Shown here: piece by piece, positions 16,585 through 24,206 of the stretch
How positions within the stretch are numbered: the first letter of the stretch is position 1
How the letters are laid out: every line of letters starts with the position of its first letter
Assembly: GCA_031278605.1 (NCBI GenBank)
Contig: JAITKB010000065.1
Coordinates: 1-50,278 of the forward strand
Direction of reading: 5' to 3'
DNA length: 50,278 nt
Origin: Tannerellaceae bacterium
GTDB lineage: Bacteria; Bacteroidota; Bacteroidia; Bacteroidales; Tannerellaceae
The notes under the pieces: model-generated
Told to the model about the DNA's origin: nothing
Seen by the model: only the letters and a program-made list of their open reading frames with translations
Database searches by the model: none
Program-made: the position numbers and the translations under genes

Positions 16585-17988
16585 ATGAATAAACTCACCC
16601 TCATCCTATGGCTTGCGGCGCTTTTCGTTTCCTGCACGGAAGAGGAACGGCTGATAAACCCGGATCCGATCGGATCGGTGGTTCGGGATAAAACCGTGGT
16701 GCTCACCCTGCAAATACCCGGCGTCTATCTCCCCGTGACCTATGCCTATTCGGAGAAGGATGAAAACGAGATACGTACGGTGGACGTCCTAAGTTTCCGG
16801 GTGGATTCGTCGGGGAAGGAGTATTATGGCGGACATATCCCCGTGCAGGTCCCGGAAAGGGATAACGGAAACCGGAAAACCCTGGAGTGCCGCCTGGCGC
16901 CTATTGATTCCCGTTTGCTTGTTCTGGCCAATGTTCGCCACCTGTTTACCCGGGAAATGCAGGAGCGTTTGCGGGCAGACTCCCTGGCCGGGAACGCGAC
17001 CAAGGAACAACTGATGCAACGTTTTGTCTTTGACATGGAAAAGCCTTTTGGGGAGGAGGGGGAAGCCTTTCCCATGTATGGGGAATCGGACGTCCTGCCC
17101 GCCTCGGCCACCGAGGCGGGGGAGATCCGGATGACGCGCGCCCTTTGCCGCATCGACATTGTAAACAGCCTGGGGGACGATCGGATGGGAATCGACTCCG
17201 TGTATCTGCTGCATACCAAGAGCAAAGGCTTCGTGGCCCCCGGGTTCGACCGGGAGGGGGCGATGCTGGGAAGGGCGAATGTCCCCGGGGAGGCCCGCCC
17301 CAACGCGAACCTCTTCGGATACCGCTTTGTGCGGAATACGGGCGGCCTGAGCGAGGCGATGGAGCGGGAAATCTATACCACGGAAGACGCTCAGGACACG
17401 GATACCCCTACGTGCATCATCCTAAAGATAAGCGAACGGGATCATCCGCCTCAGTTCTACCGGGTGGACATGCTGGACCGAGACGGGGTCTTGTTGCCGA
17501 TCGTAAGGAATTACCGTTACCGCCTCAACGTGGTGAAGATCACGGGCAAGGGCTACCCCGACGTCGAAGCGGCGGCGGCCGTGCCGACGCCTTCCCTCTC
17601 CTCCAGGGTAGAGACCAATGAATTGGGAATAAGCGCCGTGGTTTTCAACAGCCAGTACAAGCTGGGGGTCAGCACAACCACGATTGCCTTCCGGGCCGAC
17701 GGCTCCTGGGAGGGGCAAGAAGCCAACGATACCGACTTCTCCCTGAAAGTCCACACGACCTATTCCGGCTGGTCGGCGGCCTGGGAGGGGGAGGGCGAGG
17801 GCAAATGGTTGAATTTCATGGAGGCGAACCGGACGATAACCCGCCTTGATTTCCCCGCCTCGCGCCTTGAGCTGAATATGAAGGCGCGACCCAATCTAAC
17901 AGGCAAAACCCGGCGGGGGAGGCTCCGACTGACCGCCGGGAGTTTGCACCTGGATATCCAGGTAGTGCAATACAATGGAGCAGTTTAA
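16585..17988 (+). CDS. Fimbrial accessory/tip lipoprotein 2 (paralog of the previous gene)
   Basis: 467 residues, lipoprotein signal LAALFVSC|TEEERL. It mirrors the upstream gene: IRTVDVLSFRVDSSGKEY for VRTIDLLAFKK, FPMYGESDVLP for PMCGESVGE, RALCRIDIVNSLGDDRMGIDSVYLLHTKSKGFVAP for RSLARVDVKVD, and PIVRNYRYRLNVVKITGKGYP for PLIRNYHYEVAITGIKGNG. It also has a BACON-like C-terminal domain (WSAAWEGEGEGKWLNF...RRGRLRLTAG). One base separates its ATG from the upstream stop. Its GC content is visibly higher than that of the fimbrillin and anchor. Likely an accessory or tip subunit of the same fimbria; binding specificity unknown. Confidence 0.75.
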   Translation: MNKLTLILWLAALFVSCTEEERLINPDPIGSVVRDKTVVLTLQIPGVYLPVTYAYSEKDENEIRTVDVLSFRVDSSGKEYYGGHIPVQVPERDNGNRKTLECRLAPIDSRLLVLANVRHLFTREMQERLRADSLAGNATKEQLMQRFVFDMEKPFGEEGEAFPMYGESDVLPASATEAGEIRMTRALCRIDIVNSLGDDRMGIDSVYLLHTKSKGFVAPGFDREGAMLGRANVPGEARPNANLFGYRFVRNTGGLSEAMEREIYTTEDAQDTDTPTCIILKISERDHPPQFYRVDMLDRDGVLLPIVRNYRYRLNVVKITGKGYPDVEAAAAVPTPSLSSRVETNELGISAVVFNSQYKLGVSTTTIAFRADGSWEGQEANDTDFSLKVHTTYSGWSAAWEGEGEGKWLNFMEANRTITRLDFPASRLELNMKARPNLTGKTRRGRLRLTAGSLHLDIQVVQYNGAV

Positions 17989-18006
17989 TTAAAGAAGCGA
18001 TGAACT

Positions 18007-19938
18007 ATGAAACGATTTTGTTTGTATTTGTTGTGGCTGATCCCCTTAGGCGGGTCGGCCCGGGAGAAGATCACTTTTTTTAACCAAGGGGACCTCTACG
18101 TGGAGAATGCCCTCTACATCCGGGGGGATTTCCGCGCAATGGAGGCCTCGGCGGTTTGTCAGTCGGGGACGACCTCGTTGACCGGCGATTTCATCAACGA
18201 CGTGAAGACCGGCCGGGTGTTTACCACCGAGGCGACCAAGAACCGGGGTGTGTTTGAGTTTTGCGGAACAACCCCCCAGCGGATCACCGGAAGCGCCCCC
18301 AAGGAACGCTACATCCACTTCCCGGACACCCTTCGTGTGCGCAACGACACGGTGCTCATGCAGCCCAACCGGGCGGCCACGACCAAGGTGGCGGATATCC
18401 GAAGCGGCCGCCTCATCCTGGAATCGGAGGCTGAAAACGGGCGGAGCGTCACGGCGCATTTGTTGGTGGAGAACGAGGTGATGACGCACCCGAACGCCAT
18501 CCAGGTCAATCTGGATTTGGGGGACAACTACCAAAAGAAGAAACTGGTGGGCTTTACCCCGCCGTTTGAGAGGCTGTATGCGGATTATTTCTTTTTCAAC
18601 CTCCTTTCGCGTCCCACGGCCAGGGGCTTGTTCGGCAACGACGGGCGATTGATCACCAGCCCCTTGACGCCCCTGAATCCCGGCGAGGGCTACCTCCTTG
18701 GCCTGGGCGTCATTGCCGAGGGCGACCCGTATTTTACGGAACGAATCGACCCGCGCTGGGCCGGCGCCGACCCGGCCCGAAGGGTGAAGGAGAAATTCCA
18801 ATTCTTTCGAGGCGTGGCCGAGCCGAATTTCTCCCGCTACCTGAACGAAACGCTTGCCCCGGGCTATGTGACCGGGGAGAAGTTGGTGGTGGGGGATGTG
18901 AAGCCGATCCGCCTCGAAAGGGGGTTCAACTACCTGGGCAACCCCTATATGGCCCCCCTGGACCTGAGCGATATACTGCAAGGCTCCACCTCCTCCGACT
19001 GGGGCGTGCCGGACAATACCTTAAAGAAAGCCTTTTACGTCCTCTCCCAGGGCGAAGCCTCCTACGAGAATTCCCGGTTTGTCTTCTCGGCCTCCTACCT
19101 CGTAAGCCAGGAGCAGGGCAGCACCACGCTTAATTCCAGGAGCGTAGCCCCCATGCAAATGTTTATCGTGGCAACGGATACGCCCGTCAACCTGACCCTT
19201 CCCGCCGGCAAACGCCGGCACGATTCCTCGGCCGTATTCCTGCGCAGCACGCGCTACGAAACCACCGACGAACTCCTTCTGGAAACCACCGACGAGCAGA
19301 CCGGGGCTTACGACCGCACCTGCCTCGTGTTTCGTTCCAACGCCACCTTGCAGGCCACGGATCCGTTTGACACCCAGAAGATTTTCAACCATTCCGGGGG
19401 GGTGAACCAACTCTACACGCTTTCCTCGGACGACAAGGAACTGATGGTTTCCGTGATTCCCACCACGACCGAGAGGCTCCCCCTGTATTTCATCCCGGCC
19501 CGGTTGCCGCAACGGGTAAGCCTGCGTGCCGGGCGCCTGAACAGCCTGACCTCCGTCAGCCATATCTTCCTGGAAGACCTCCAAACAGGCCGACTCGTCA
19601 ACCTGATGCAGACCCCCTGCTATACCTTTGACGCCTCCCCTTCGGATCCGATCGGACGCTTTGTCCTTCATTTCACCCCCAACCCCGCAACGGGAACCGA
19701 CGAACCCTCCGCCCCCGCTACCCTCCCCCGGGCCTCCTATCGGGAAGGTCAGGTGCGCATCGACGGCTTCCGGGAAAGCGATCGGGGCAGTGAAGTCGCC
19801 CTCTACAACATCCAGGGGAAGCTGCTGCATCGCCAAAGGCTGGAGGAAATCGCCCCCTGCCGGATTCCGGCAACCCTCCCAAAGGGAATTTATGTGGTGA
19901 GAAACAAGGACCTGGCCCTAAAGTTCACCGTAAAATAA
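18007..19938 (+). CDS. Large secreted protein with T9SS C-terminal signal, last gene of fimbrial operon
   Basis: 643 residues with a Sec signal (MKRFCLYLLWLIPLGGSA). The last 75 residues look like a type A T9SS sorting domain: VALYNIQGKLLHRQRL...IPATLPKGIYVVRNKDLALKFTVK, with the usual Gly-Lys and KGIYVV patterns. The bulk is beta-rich repeats (FNQGDLYVENALYIRGDFRA, DIRSGRLILESEAENG) without a domain I can name. I see no DxSxS MIDAS motif, so it is not a vWA protein. Its position after anchor and accessory genes parallels P. gingivalis mfa5, whose product is also T9SS dependent but larger. It starts 18 bp after the previous stop and is among the most GC-rich genes here. Probably a surface adhesin attached to the fimbria; inferred. 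Confidence 0.7.
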   Translation: MKRFCLYLLWLIPLGGSAREKITFFNQGDLYVENALYIRGDFRAMEASAVCQSGTTSLTGDFINDVKTGRVFTTEATKNRGVFEFCGTTPQRITGSAPKERYIHFPDTLRVRNDTVLMQPNRAATTKVADIRSGRLILESEAENGRSVTAHLLVENEVMTHPNAIQVNLDLGDNYQKKKLVGFTPPFERLYADYFFFNLLSRPTARGLFGNDGRLITSPLTPLNPGEGYLLGLGVIAEGDPYFTERIDPRWAGADPARRVKEKFQFFRGVAEPNFSRYLNETLAPGYVTGEKLVVGDVKPIRLERGFNYLGNPYMAPLDLSDILQGSTSSDWGVPDNTLKKAFYVLSQGEASYENSRFVFSASYLVSQEQGSTTLNSRSVAPMQMFIVATDTPVNLTLPAGKRRHDSSAVFLRSTRYETTDELLLETTDEQTGAYDRTCLVFRSNATLQATDPFDTQKIFNHSGGVNQLYTLSSDDKELMVSVIPTTTERLPLYFIPARLPQRVSLRAGRLNSLTSVSHIFLEDLQTGRLVNLMQTPCYTFDASPSDPIGRFVLHFTPNPATGTDEPSAPATLPRASYREGQVRIDGFRESDRGSEVALYNIQGKLLHRQRLEEIAPCRIPATLPKGIYVVRNKDLALKFTVK

Positions 19939-19965
19939 ACCCAAGCCAAGGGGGGGCGGAAATGT

Positions 19966-20131
19966 CCCCGCAAAAGGGGCTCCAGCTCCTGTGCACAGGA
20001 GCTGAAGCCGGAGTGCACAGAAAATTTTGCTCGAGTGCACAGAAAATTTTGCCGGAGTGCACAGAAAATTTTGCCGGAGTGCACAGAAAATTTTGCTCGA
20101 GTGCACTCCGGCTAAAGCCCCTTTGCAGGGG
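19966..20131. mobile_element. MITE-like element C with nested 22-bp minisatellite
   Basis: About 166 bp between the convergent T9SS-protein and anti-sigma genes. The outer ends are inverted: CCCCGCAAAAGGGGCT (19966-19981) against AGCCCCTTTGCAGGGG (20116-20131), with weaker similarity continuing inward to GTGCAC and outward to GCGGA, about 40 bp in total. A perfect 20-bp palindrome AGCTCCTGTGCACAGGAGCT lies at 19984-20003. Units are 22 bp: a divergent unit at 19990-20011, four good copies at 20012-20099 (AGTGCACAGAAAATTTTGCC plus GG, or a CTCG-ended variant), and a last copy merging with the right end. Same family and layout as element B. Noncoding. Confidence 0.75.
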
Positions 20132-20222
20132 GGCCTCCGCTGCGACCGGCAGAAGAGGACAAACAACTTAGTATCAGTATATTGCGTGTTTCGGCAAAGA
20201 TCCCTCGGGAATCCTTGCCGGA

Positions 20223-20576
20223 TCAGTCGGGATGCCTTTTTCGATACGCTCGGCGCAACCAATGGTCGCCCCCCAGCAACAAAAGGAGCAAAACGCCGAT
20301 ATACGAGTAAAACGGCAAGGATACCCATTCGGGCGTCCGCCACACCATCCGGGGAGGGCCGGCCCACAGGATGGCGCCGATGGCCAAGCCCATCATACCC
20401 AGGGAGGCCAAAAGCACGGCAAGCAACTCGAAGCGTTCGTTCGTTTTTTTCCTTTTCGCCGTTTCCCGCAGAATTTTCCCCATCAACGCTTCCCGGAAGG
20501 AAGCGGGCAGCTCCTCGGCCGGCAGGCGGCGGAAAAGAGGCTTCAGCCAGTCGGTTTCTTTTTCTTGTTTATTCAT
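20223..20576 (-). CDS. Small membrane protein, candidate anti-sigma factor
   Basis: The ATG at 20576 (MNKQEKETDWLKPL) is preferred over the track start at 20609; it overlaps the sigma-factor stop by 8 bp (ATGAATAA), implying translational coupling. The 117-residue product has a cytoplasmic N-terminal half with LPAEELPASFREALMGKILRETAKRKK, then two transmembrane helices (LLAVLLASLGMMGLAIGAILW and YSYIGVLLLLLLGG). Coupling to an ECF sigma factor plus this topology suggests a membrane-bound anti-sigma protein, although no zinc-binding HxxxCxxC motif is present. Function inferred from context. Confidence 0.7.
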   Translation of the reverse strand: MNKQEKETDWLKPLFRRLPAEELPASFREALMGKILRETAKRKKTNERFELLAVLLASLGMMGLAIGAILWAGPPRMVWRTPEWVSLPFYSYIGVLLLLLLGGDHWLRRAYRKRHPD

Positions 20577-21135
20577 TATCTTTTTTCTCCATTTCCGTGA
20601 GCAATACATACAGTTTCTTGCGTATCCGGTGCAGGCGGGTCTTTACGTTGGAGAGGGAAAGCCCCGTGGCTGAGGCTATTTCCTCCACCTTTTTCTCCTC
20701 CATATAAAAAAAGAGAATAAGGGCTTGATCCTCCGGCGGCAATTGCGCCAAGGCCCGGTCCAGGCGAAGGAGCTGCTCCGCTTCATCAACAAGGGCAAAG
20801 GCCCCGCCCGGTTTTTCGTCCGGCGCCAGGGCCAGGAGGGTTTCGTCGATGGCGAGAAACTCCTGCTTGCGCTTACGCATCTCCGAAACAGCCGTGTGAT
20901 AGGCAATCCGGTAGAGCCAGGTAGAAAAACCGCTCTCGCCCCGGAACCCGTTTAACCCCCGGAAGGCCTTCAGGAATACATCCTGGGTTAACTCCTCGGC
21001 GTCTTCCCGGTTGCGCACCATGCGGAAGATGAAGGCATGAACCCCGGCGCCGTATCGGTCGATGAGGCCGGTAAAACCCGCGGGATCGCCCGCTTGGATC
21101 CGCCGGATGTGATCAATGTCGGAATACAACTCCAT
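20569..21135 (-). CDS. ECF-family RNA polymerase sigma factor
   Basis: 188 residues. Region 2 is clear (AGVHAFIFRMVRNREDAEELTQDVFLKAFRGLNGFRGESGFSTWLYRIAYHTA), as is region 4 with its helix-turn-helix (LPPEDQALILFFYMEEKKVEEIASATGLSLSNVKTRLHRIRKKL). This is a full-length extracytoplasmic-function sigma factor without extra domains. The downstream overlapping gene encodes a likely anti-sigma membrane protein. Its own upstream region carries TGTAACC-N15-CGTCA reading toward this gene, repeated symmetrically toward the divergent membrane-protein gene, which suggests autoregulation. The start at 21135 gives a leader of only about 7-10 nt if that promoter is used. Confidence 0.92.
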   Translation of the reverse strand: MELYSDIDHIRRIQAGDPAGFTGLIDRYGAGVHAFIFRMVRNREDAEELTQDVFLKAFRGLNGFRGESGFSTWLYRIAYHTAVSEMRKRKQEFLAIDETLLALAPDEKPGGAFALVDEAEQLLRLDRALAQLPPEDQALILFFYMEEKKVEEIASATGLSLSNVKTRLHRIRKKLYVLLTEMEKKDNE

Positions 21136-21148
21136 AACTACCTTCTTT

Positions 21149-21212
21149 GACGCAGCCGAGAAGGAAAGGTTACAGTCCGCCCGGGTGTAACCTTTCCCGT
21201 TTTTGCGCGTCA
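21149..21212. promoter_or_regulatory. Symmetric divergent ECF-type promoter pair (predicted)
   Basis: A perfect 12-bp inverted repeat, GGAAAGGTTACA (21163-21174) and TGTAACCTTTCC (21186-21197), is separated by 11 bp. Read outward on each strand, TGTAACC is followed after exactly 15 bp by CGTCA: minus strand -10 at 21152-21148, plus strand at 21208-21212. A -35-like TGTAAC with a CGTC -10 is a plausible ECF promoter form. One faces the sigma gene, the other the DUF6249-like gene. The same dyad could alternatively be an operator or, on the plus strand, a terminator because CGTTTTT follows it. Confidence 0.6.
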
Positions 21213-21255
21213 GAATGGGTAAAGAACATTATTAACACAGTAACACACACGAATT

Positions 21256-21672
21256 ATGTTGGATTTTATTGCGGTCCCGCTGATTGTCGGGATCTGCGTT
21301 GCAGGAACGTACGGTTTGTTTGAATTGTTTGCCCGCCGGAAAGAACGTCTGGCGATTATCGAAAAGGTCGGAGAGAAGCTGGACGCCTCCGCCTTTGAAG
21401 GCCGAAGGTGGTTTCCGGGGCTTTTCCCAAAGTTCTCCTTCGGCGCCCTGAAAGCGGGTTGCCTCCTTGCGGGAGCAGGCCTGGGGCTGCTGGTCGGCTT
21501 CTTCCTCAATCTGCTCATCCTCAACTCCGGCCTCTACGAACAGGAACTCGACGGATGGTATCGCAACAACCTCGCCGAAGTGGCCTACGGGTCTTCCATC
21601 CTGCTCTTTGGCGGCATCGGATTGATTCTCGCCTTTGTACTGGAACTAAAGATGAAAAAAGAAGAAAAGTAA
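21256..21672 (+). CDS. DUF6249-like membrane protein, divergent from the sigma factor
   Basis: 138 residues: an N-terminal helix (FIAVPLIVGICVAGTYGLFELFARRKERLAIIEKVGEKLDA), then two further hydrophobic helices (CLLAGAGLGLLVGFFLNLLIL and SSILLFGGIGLILAFVLEL), ending in a lysine-rich tail KMKKEEK. The pattern matches DUF6249 membrane proteins that often accompany ECF sigma genes in Bacteroidetes. Role unknown. Divergent from the sigma gene, with a shared symmetric promoter region, so it is probably a member of that sigma factor's regulon. A terminator follows. Confidence 0.75.
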   Translation: MLDFIAVPLIVGICVAGTYGLFELFARRKERLAIIEKVGEKLDASAFEGRRWFPGLFPKFSFGALKAGCLLAGAGLGLLVGFFLNLLILNSGLYEQELDGWYRNNLAEVAYGSSILLFGGIGLILAFVLELKMKKEEK

Positions 21673-21693
21673 GGACCTTCTCTTTGTTTGTCT

Positions 21694-21752
21694 AAAAAAA
21701 CCGGGTCGGCCTCGAAAGAAACCCCAAAGGCCGGTCCGGTTCCCCGTTTTTT
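21694..21752 (+). terminator. Rho-independent terminator after the DUF6249-like gene
   Basis: AACCGGGTCGGCCT (21699-21712) pairs with AGGCCGGTCCGGTT (21728-21741), with two central mismatches or wobbles. A run of A precedes the stem, and CCCCGTTTTTT follows, about 25 bp downstream of the stop. Confidence 0.6.
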
Positions 21753-21757
21753 CGCTG

Positions 21758-21765
21758 TATATTTG
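21758..21765 (+). promoter_or_regulatory. -7 box of the methylase gene promoter (predicted)
   Basis: TATATTTG fits TAnnTTTG and lies 17 bp before the ATG at 21783. No clear -33 TTG is present; the position directly after a terminator supports a new transcription unit. Confidence 0.45.
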
Positions 21766-21782
21766 CTCCAAAAGAACCCCCT

Positions 21783-22487
21783 ATGACAGCTTCCCTTTTC
21801 CTTATACCCGTCGCCCTGGGCGATACCAACCCTCAGAGAGTACTCCCGGAGTACAACCGCGAAGTAGTGCTGCAAATCAAACACTTTATCGTGGAAGACC
21901 TGCGCTCGGCCCGGCGTTTCCTCAAGAAAATCGCCCCCGAAACGGAGATAGACGCACTCCATTTCCAGGTCCTAAACAAACACACTCCACCCGCCGAACG
22001 GGATACCTTTCTGGATCCCTTGGACCAAGGCGAACACGTGGGCGTGCTCTCCGAAGCCGGCTGTCCCGCCGTTGCCGATCCCGGAGCCGAGGTGGTGGCC
22101 CTGGCGCAAAAGAAGCATCATCCGGTGGTCCCCTTGGTGGGACCTTCCTCCATCCTGCTGTCCTTGATGGCCTCCGGCTTCAACGGGCAAAACTTCGCCT
22201 TCAACGGCTACCTCCCCCTGGATGCACGGGAACGCGCCCTGGTCCTGAAAAAGCTGGAAAGCCGTGTGTATGAAGAAAATCAAACGCAGTTGTTTATCGA
22301 AACACCCTACCGGAACAACCCCTTGCTGAATGATTTGCTGCGCTTCTGCCGCCCGTCCACCAGGCTCTGCATCGCCTCCAATCTCACCACGGCCAACGAA
22401 AGCATCCGCACACTTCCGCTGAAAGACTGGGAAAGCCAAAAGCCCGACCTCGCCAAACAGCCCACCATCTTCCTTCTTTATAAATAA
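21783..22487 (+). CDS. SAM-dependent tetrapyrrole-methylase-fold enzyme, RsmI-like
   Basis: 234 residues. The N-terminus LFLIPVALGDTNPQRVLPEYN, the central GVLSEAGCPAVADPGAEVVALAQ and VPLVGPSSILLSLMASGFNGQNFAFNGYLP are characteristic of the tetrapyrrole-methylase fold as in RsmI, the 16S rRNA ribose C1402 methyltransferase. It is shorter than RsmI (about 280 aa) and lacks its C-terminal extension, as in the Bacteroidetes 'SAM-dependent methyltransferase' relatives. So the precise substrate is uncertain. The acetyltransferase gene starts 30 bp downstream and may be cotranscribed. Confidence 0.8.
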   Translation: MTASLFLIPVALGDTNPQRVLPEYNREVVLQIKHFIVEDLRSARRFLKKIAPETEIDALHFQVLNKHTPPAERDTFLDPLDQGEHVGVLSEAGCPAVADPGAEVVALAQKKHHPVVPLVGPSSILLSLMASGFNGQNFAFNGYLPLDARERALVLKKLESRVYEENQTQLFIETPYRNNPLLNDLLRFCRPSTRLCIASNLTTANESIRTLPLKDWESQKPDLAKQPTIFLLYK

Positions 22488-22517
22488 TCCCAAAGAATCT
22501 CGAAAATCTCAAACCGT

Positions 22518-23102
22518 ATGGCAAACTATCAGGCACACGAAACGGCGGTCATCGACCCCGGATGCTCCATCGGGGAAGGCACGCGCATCTGGCATTTCTC
22601 GCACATCATGAGCGGCTGCACGATCGGCGCGAACTGCAACATCGGACAAAACGTCGTGGTATCGCCCGGCGTAGTCCTGGGCAAGGGGGTGAAGGTGCAA
22701 AACAATGTCTCCCTTTATTCGGGCGTGAGTTGCGAAGACGAAGTGTTTCTTGGCCCCGGTTGCGTGTTTACCAACATAAGCCATCCGCGAAGCGCCGTTC
22801 CCCGCCGACACCTCTACGAACAAACGCATGTGGAAAAGGGAGCCTCCATCGGCGCCAACGCCACCATTCTCTGCGGCTGTACCATTGGCGCCTATGCCCT
22901 GGTCGGCGCGGGCGCCGTGGTGACAAAAGACGTCCCCCCCTATGCCTTGACCCTGGGAAATCCTTCCCGGCAAACGGGCTGGGTAAGCGAGTATGGCTGT
23001 CGTTTGGATTTTGGCCCCGACAACATGGCTTCGTGCAGCGAAAGCGGAGAACGCTACCGTTTAACCGACGGGAAAGTGACCAAAATAGCTCCTGCCGATT
23101 AG
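22518..23102 (+). CDS. Hexapeptide-repeat N-acetyltransferase, WlbB/WbpD-like
   Basis: 194 residues with left-handed beta-helix hexapeptide repeats (IGEGTRIWHFSHIMSGCTIGANCNIGQNVVVSPGVVLGKGVKVQNNVSLYSGVSCEDEVFLGPGCVFTN). The IWHFSHI segment, and TNISHPRSAVPR with EKGASIGANATILCG, are typical of enzymes that acetylate UDP-2-acetamido-3-amino-2,3-dideoxy-glucuronate in surface polysaccharide synthesis. The usual partner genes (wlbA dehydrogenase, wlbC aminotransferase) are not in the window; a flippase lies nearby but on the other strand. Convergent with the AraC gene. Confidence 0.8.
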   Translation: MANYQAHETAVIDPGCSIGEGTRIWHFSHIMSGCTIGANCNIGQNVVVSPGVVLGKGVKVQNNVSLYSGVSCEDEVFLGPGCVFTNISHPRSAVPRRHLYEQTHVEKGASIGANATILCGCTIGAYALVGAGAVVTKDVPPYALTLGNPSRQTGWVSEYGCRLDFGPDNMASCSESGERYRLTDGKVTKIAPAD

Positions 23103-23141
23103 GAAAGGAGCCGAAAGCGGCCGGGGATTACCCCTCTGCTC

Positions 23142-23999
23142 TCAATACGTTTCCTCCGTCAATAATCTTTTTCTTAGCTTGGAGGGGCTTTCGCCGAATT
23201 GTTTTTTGCAATAGGTGGTAAAATGCGCCGGAGAACTGAATCCATATTCTTTGATAATGGTTCCGAAGGAGGTTTTCCCGTCTGCCAGGCGGGTTTTTAT
23301 ATGCCGGGATTTTTGTTTCAGTATCCAGCTATAAGGGGAATCCCCGAAGTACTCGTTGAACTTCCTGTTGAAGGAACGCACGGAGATCTTGCACATGCCG
23401 GCCAGCTCGTCTACGGTTTTCACCTCCTGGTAATGTTGCAGAACAAAGGCTTTGAAGTCCAAGTTCTTGTTCAGCATGGGCGAGAGGAAACGCGCCATTT
23501 CTTCTTTGGAATAAAAGGCTCTGAAGATCAGGAATACTTCCTTTTGCTTGATGGCGAAAAGGTGTTTGCATTGTATTTTATGTTCCAGGTAGAAGAGCAC
23601 GCTGTCCAACACCGCGCGCAAGGGGGGGCGGATGTCTATCTTATTGAAAACAGACAGTTTCTTGCTGTTGTTGTGCAAGGATTCCAGCGCAAGCCGGTCG
23701 CACAGGGTGAACTGGTTGTCGAAGCTCAGCATGACATATTTCACATCCGTAACGGCTTCTGCCACGGAATCGGAATCCTGAGGGATAAAAATCATCTCCC
23801 CCCCCATGCACAAATGATTCCGGAACTCGTTGTAGGAGACCATGGCTTCTCCTTCGAGCAGGAAAATAAAGTAATTATAATATTTGTCGATGGTGCGAAG
23901 TCTACCGCCTTCTTTCACTTCCTGGTAACTGAATCCGATGTGAAAGTCCGATACGTAGTTTTTACAAGAAAGGTGTTCTTGAACATATAACAGTTGCAT
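23142..23999 (-). CDS. AraC family transcriptional regulator
   Basis: 285 residues. The N-terminal half is an effector-binding cupin-like region (GGRLRTIDKYYNYFIFLLEGEAMVSYNEFRNHLCMGGEMIFIPQD). The C-terminal third has two helix-turn-helix motifs: TVDELAGMCKISVRSFNRKFNEYFGDSPYSWILKQKSRHIKTRL and FGTIIKEYGFSSPAHFTTYCKKQFGESPSKLRKR, the standard AraC/XylS signature. Target genes are unknown; P. gingivalis fimbrial genes can be under AraC-type control, but nothing here links this gene to the fimbrial operon 3 kb away. Monocistronic, with an AT-rich upstream region carrying a near-match TACCTTTA box. Confidence 0.88.
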   Translation of the reverse strand: MQLLYVQEHLSCKNYVSDFHIGFSYQEVKEGGRLRTIDKYYNYFIFLLEGEAMVSYNEFRNHLCMGGEMIFIPQDSDSVAEAVTDVKYVMLSFDNQFTLCDRLALESLHNNSKKLSVFNKIDIRPPLRAVLDSVLFYLEHKIQCKHLFAIKQKEVFLIFRAFYSKEEMARFLSPMLNKNLDFKAFVLQHYQEVKTVDELAGMCKISVRSFNRKFNEYFGDSPYSWILKQKSRHIKTRLADGKTSFGTIIKEYGFSSPAHFTTYCKKQFGESPSKLRKRLLTEETY

Positions 24000-24206
24000 A
24001 TTAGTTAGTTTATAAAGTTTATAATCGGGTTTTTCTAAAAGAGTAATCGCCGTAAAGGTATATTTTTTTTATATATACGCATTTGGCTGACCGTTTTTTA
24101 TATGCAATTTAGTATAAAGCCCTGTGTGTGTGTTTGCTGTTTCTGTGTATGAATGTGTCTATAAAGAAAGTATTCGTGGTTTATCCCCTACCCCGCAGGG
24201 TCTTAT

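Noticed and set aside
15210-16706. 498-codon minus-strand ORF antisense to the accessory fimbrial gene
   Set aside because: No family motifs or good start; it arises from codon bias in the GC-rich fimbrial genes. Same reasoning for 6091..7221, 8997..10127 and 19021..19836.
18007-19938. Calling the last fimbrial gene a true mfa5 ortholog
   Set aside because: Position and T9SS-like tail agree, but length is about half and no vWA/MIDAS motif is seen, so only an analogous role is proposed.
21163-21205. The 12-bp inverted repeat plus CGTTTTT as a simple terminator
   Set aside because: There is no plus-strand gene ending before it; it lies between divergent starts, and both arms carry the same promoter-like sequence outward, so a regulatory role fits better.
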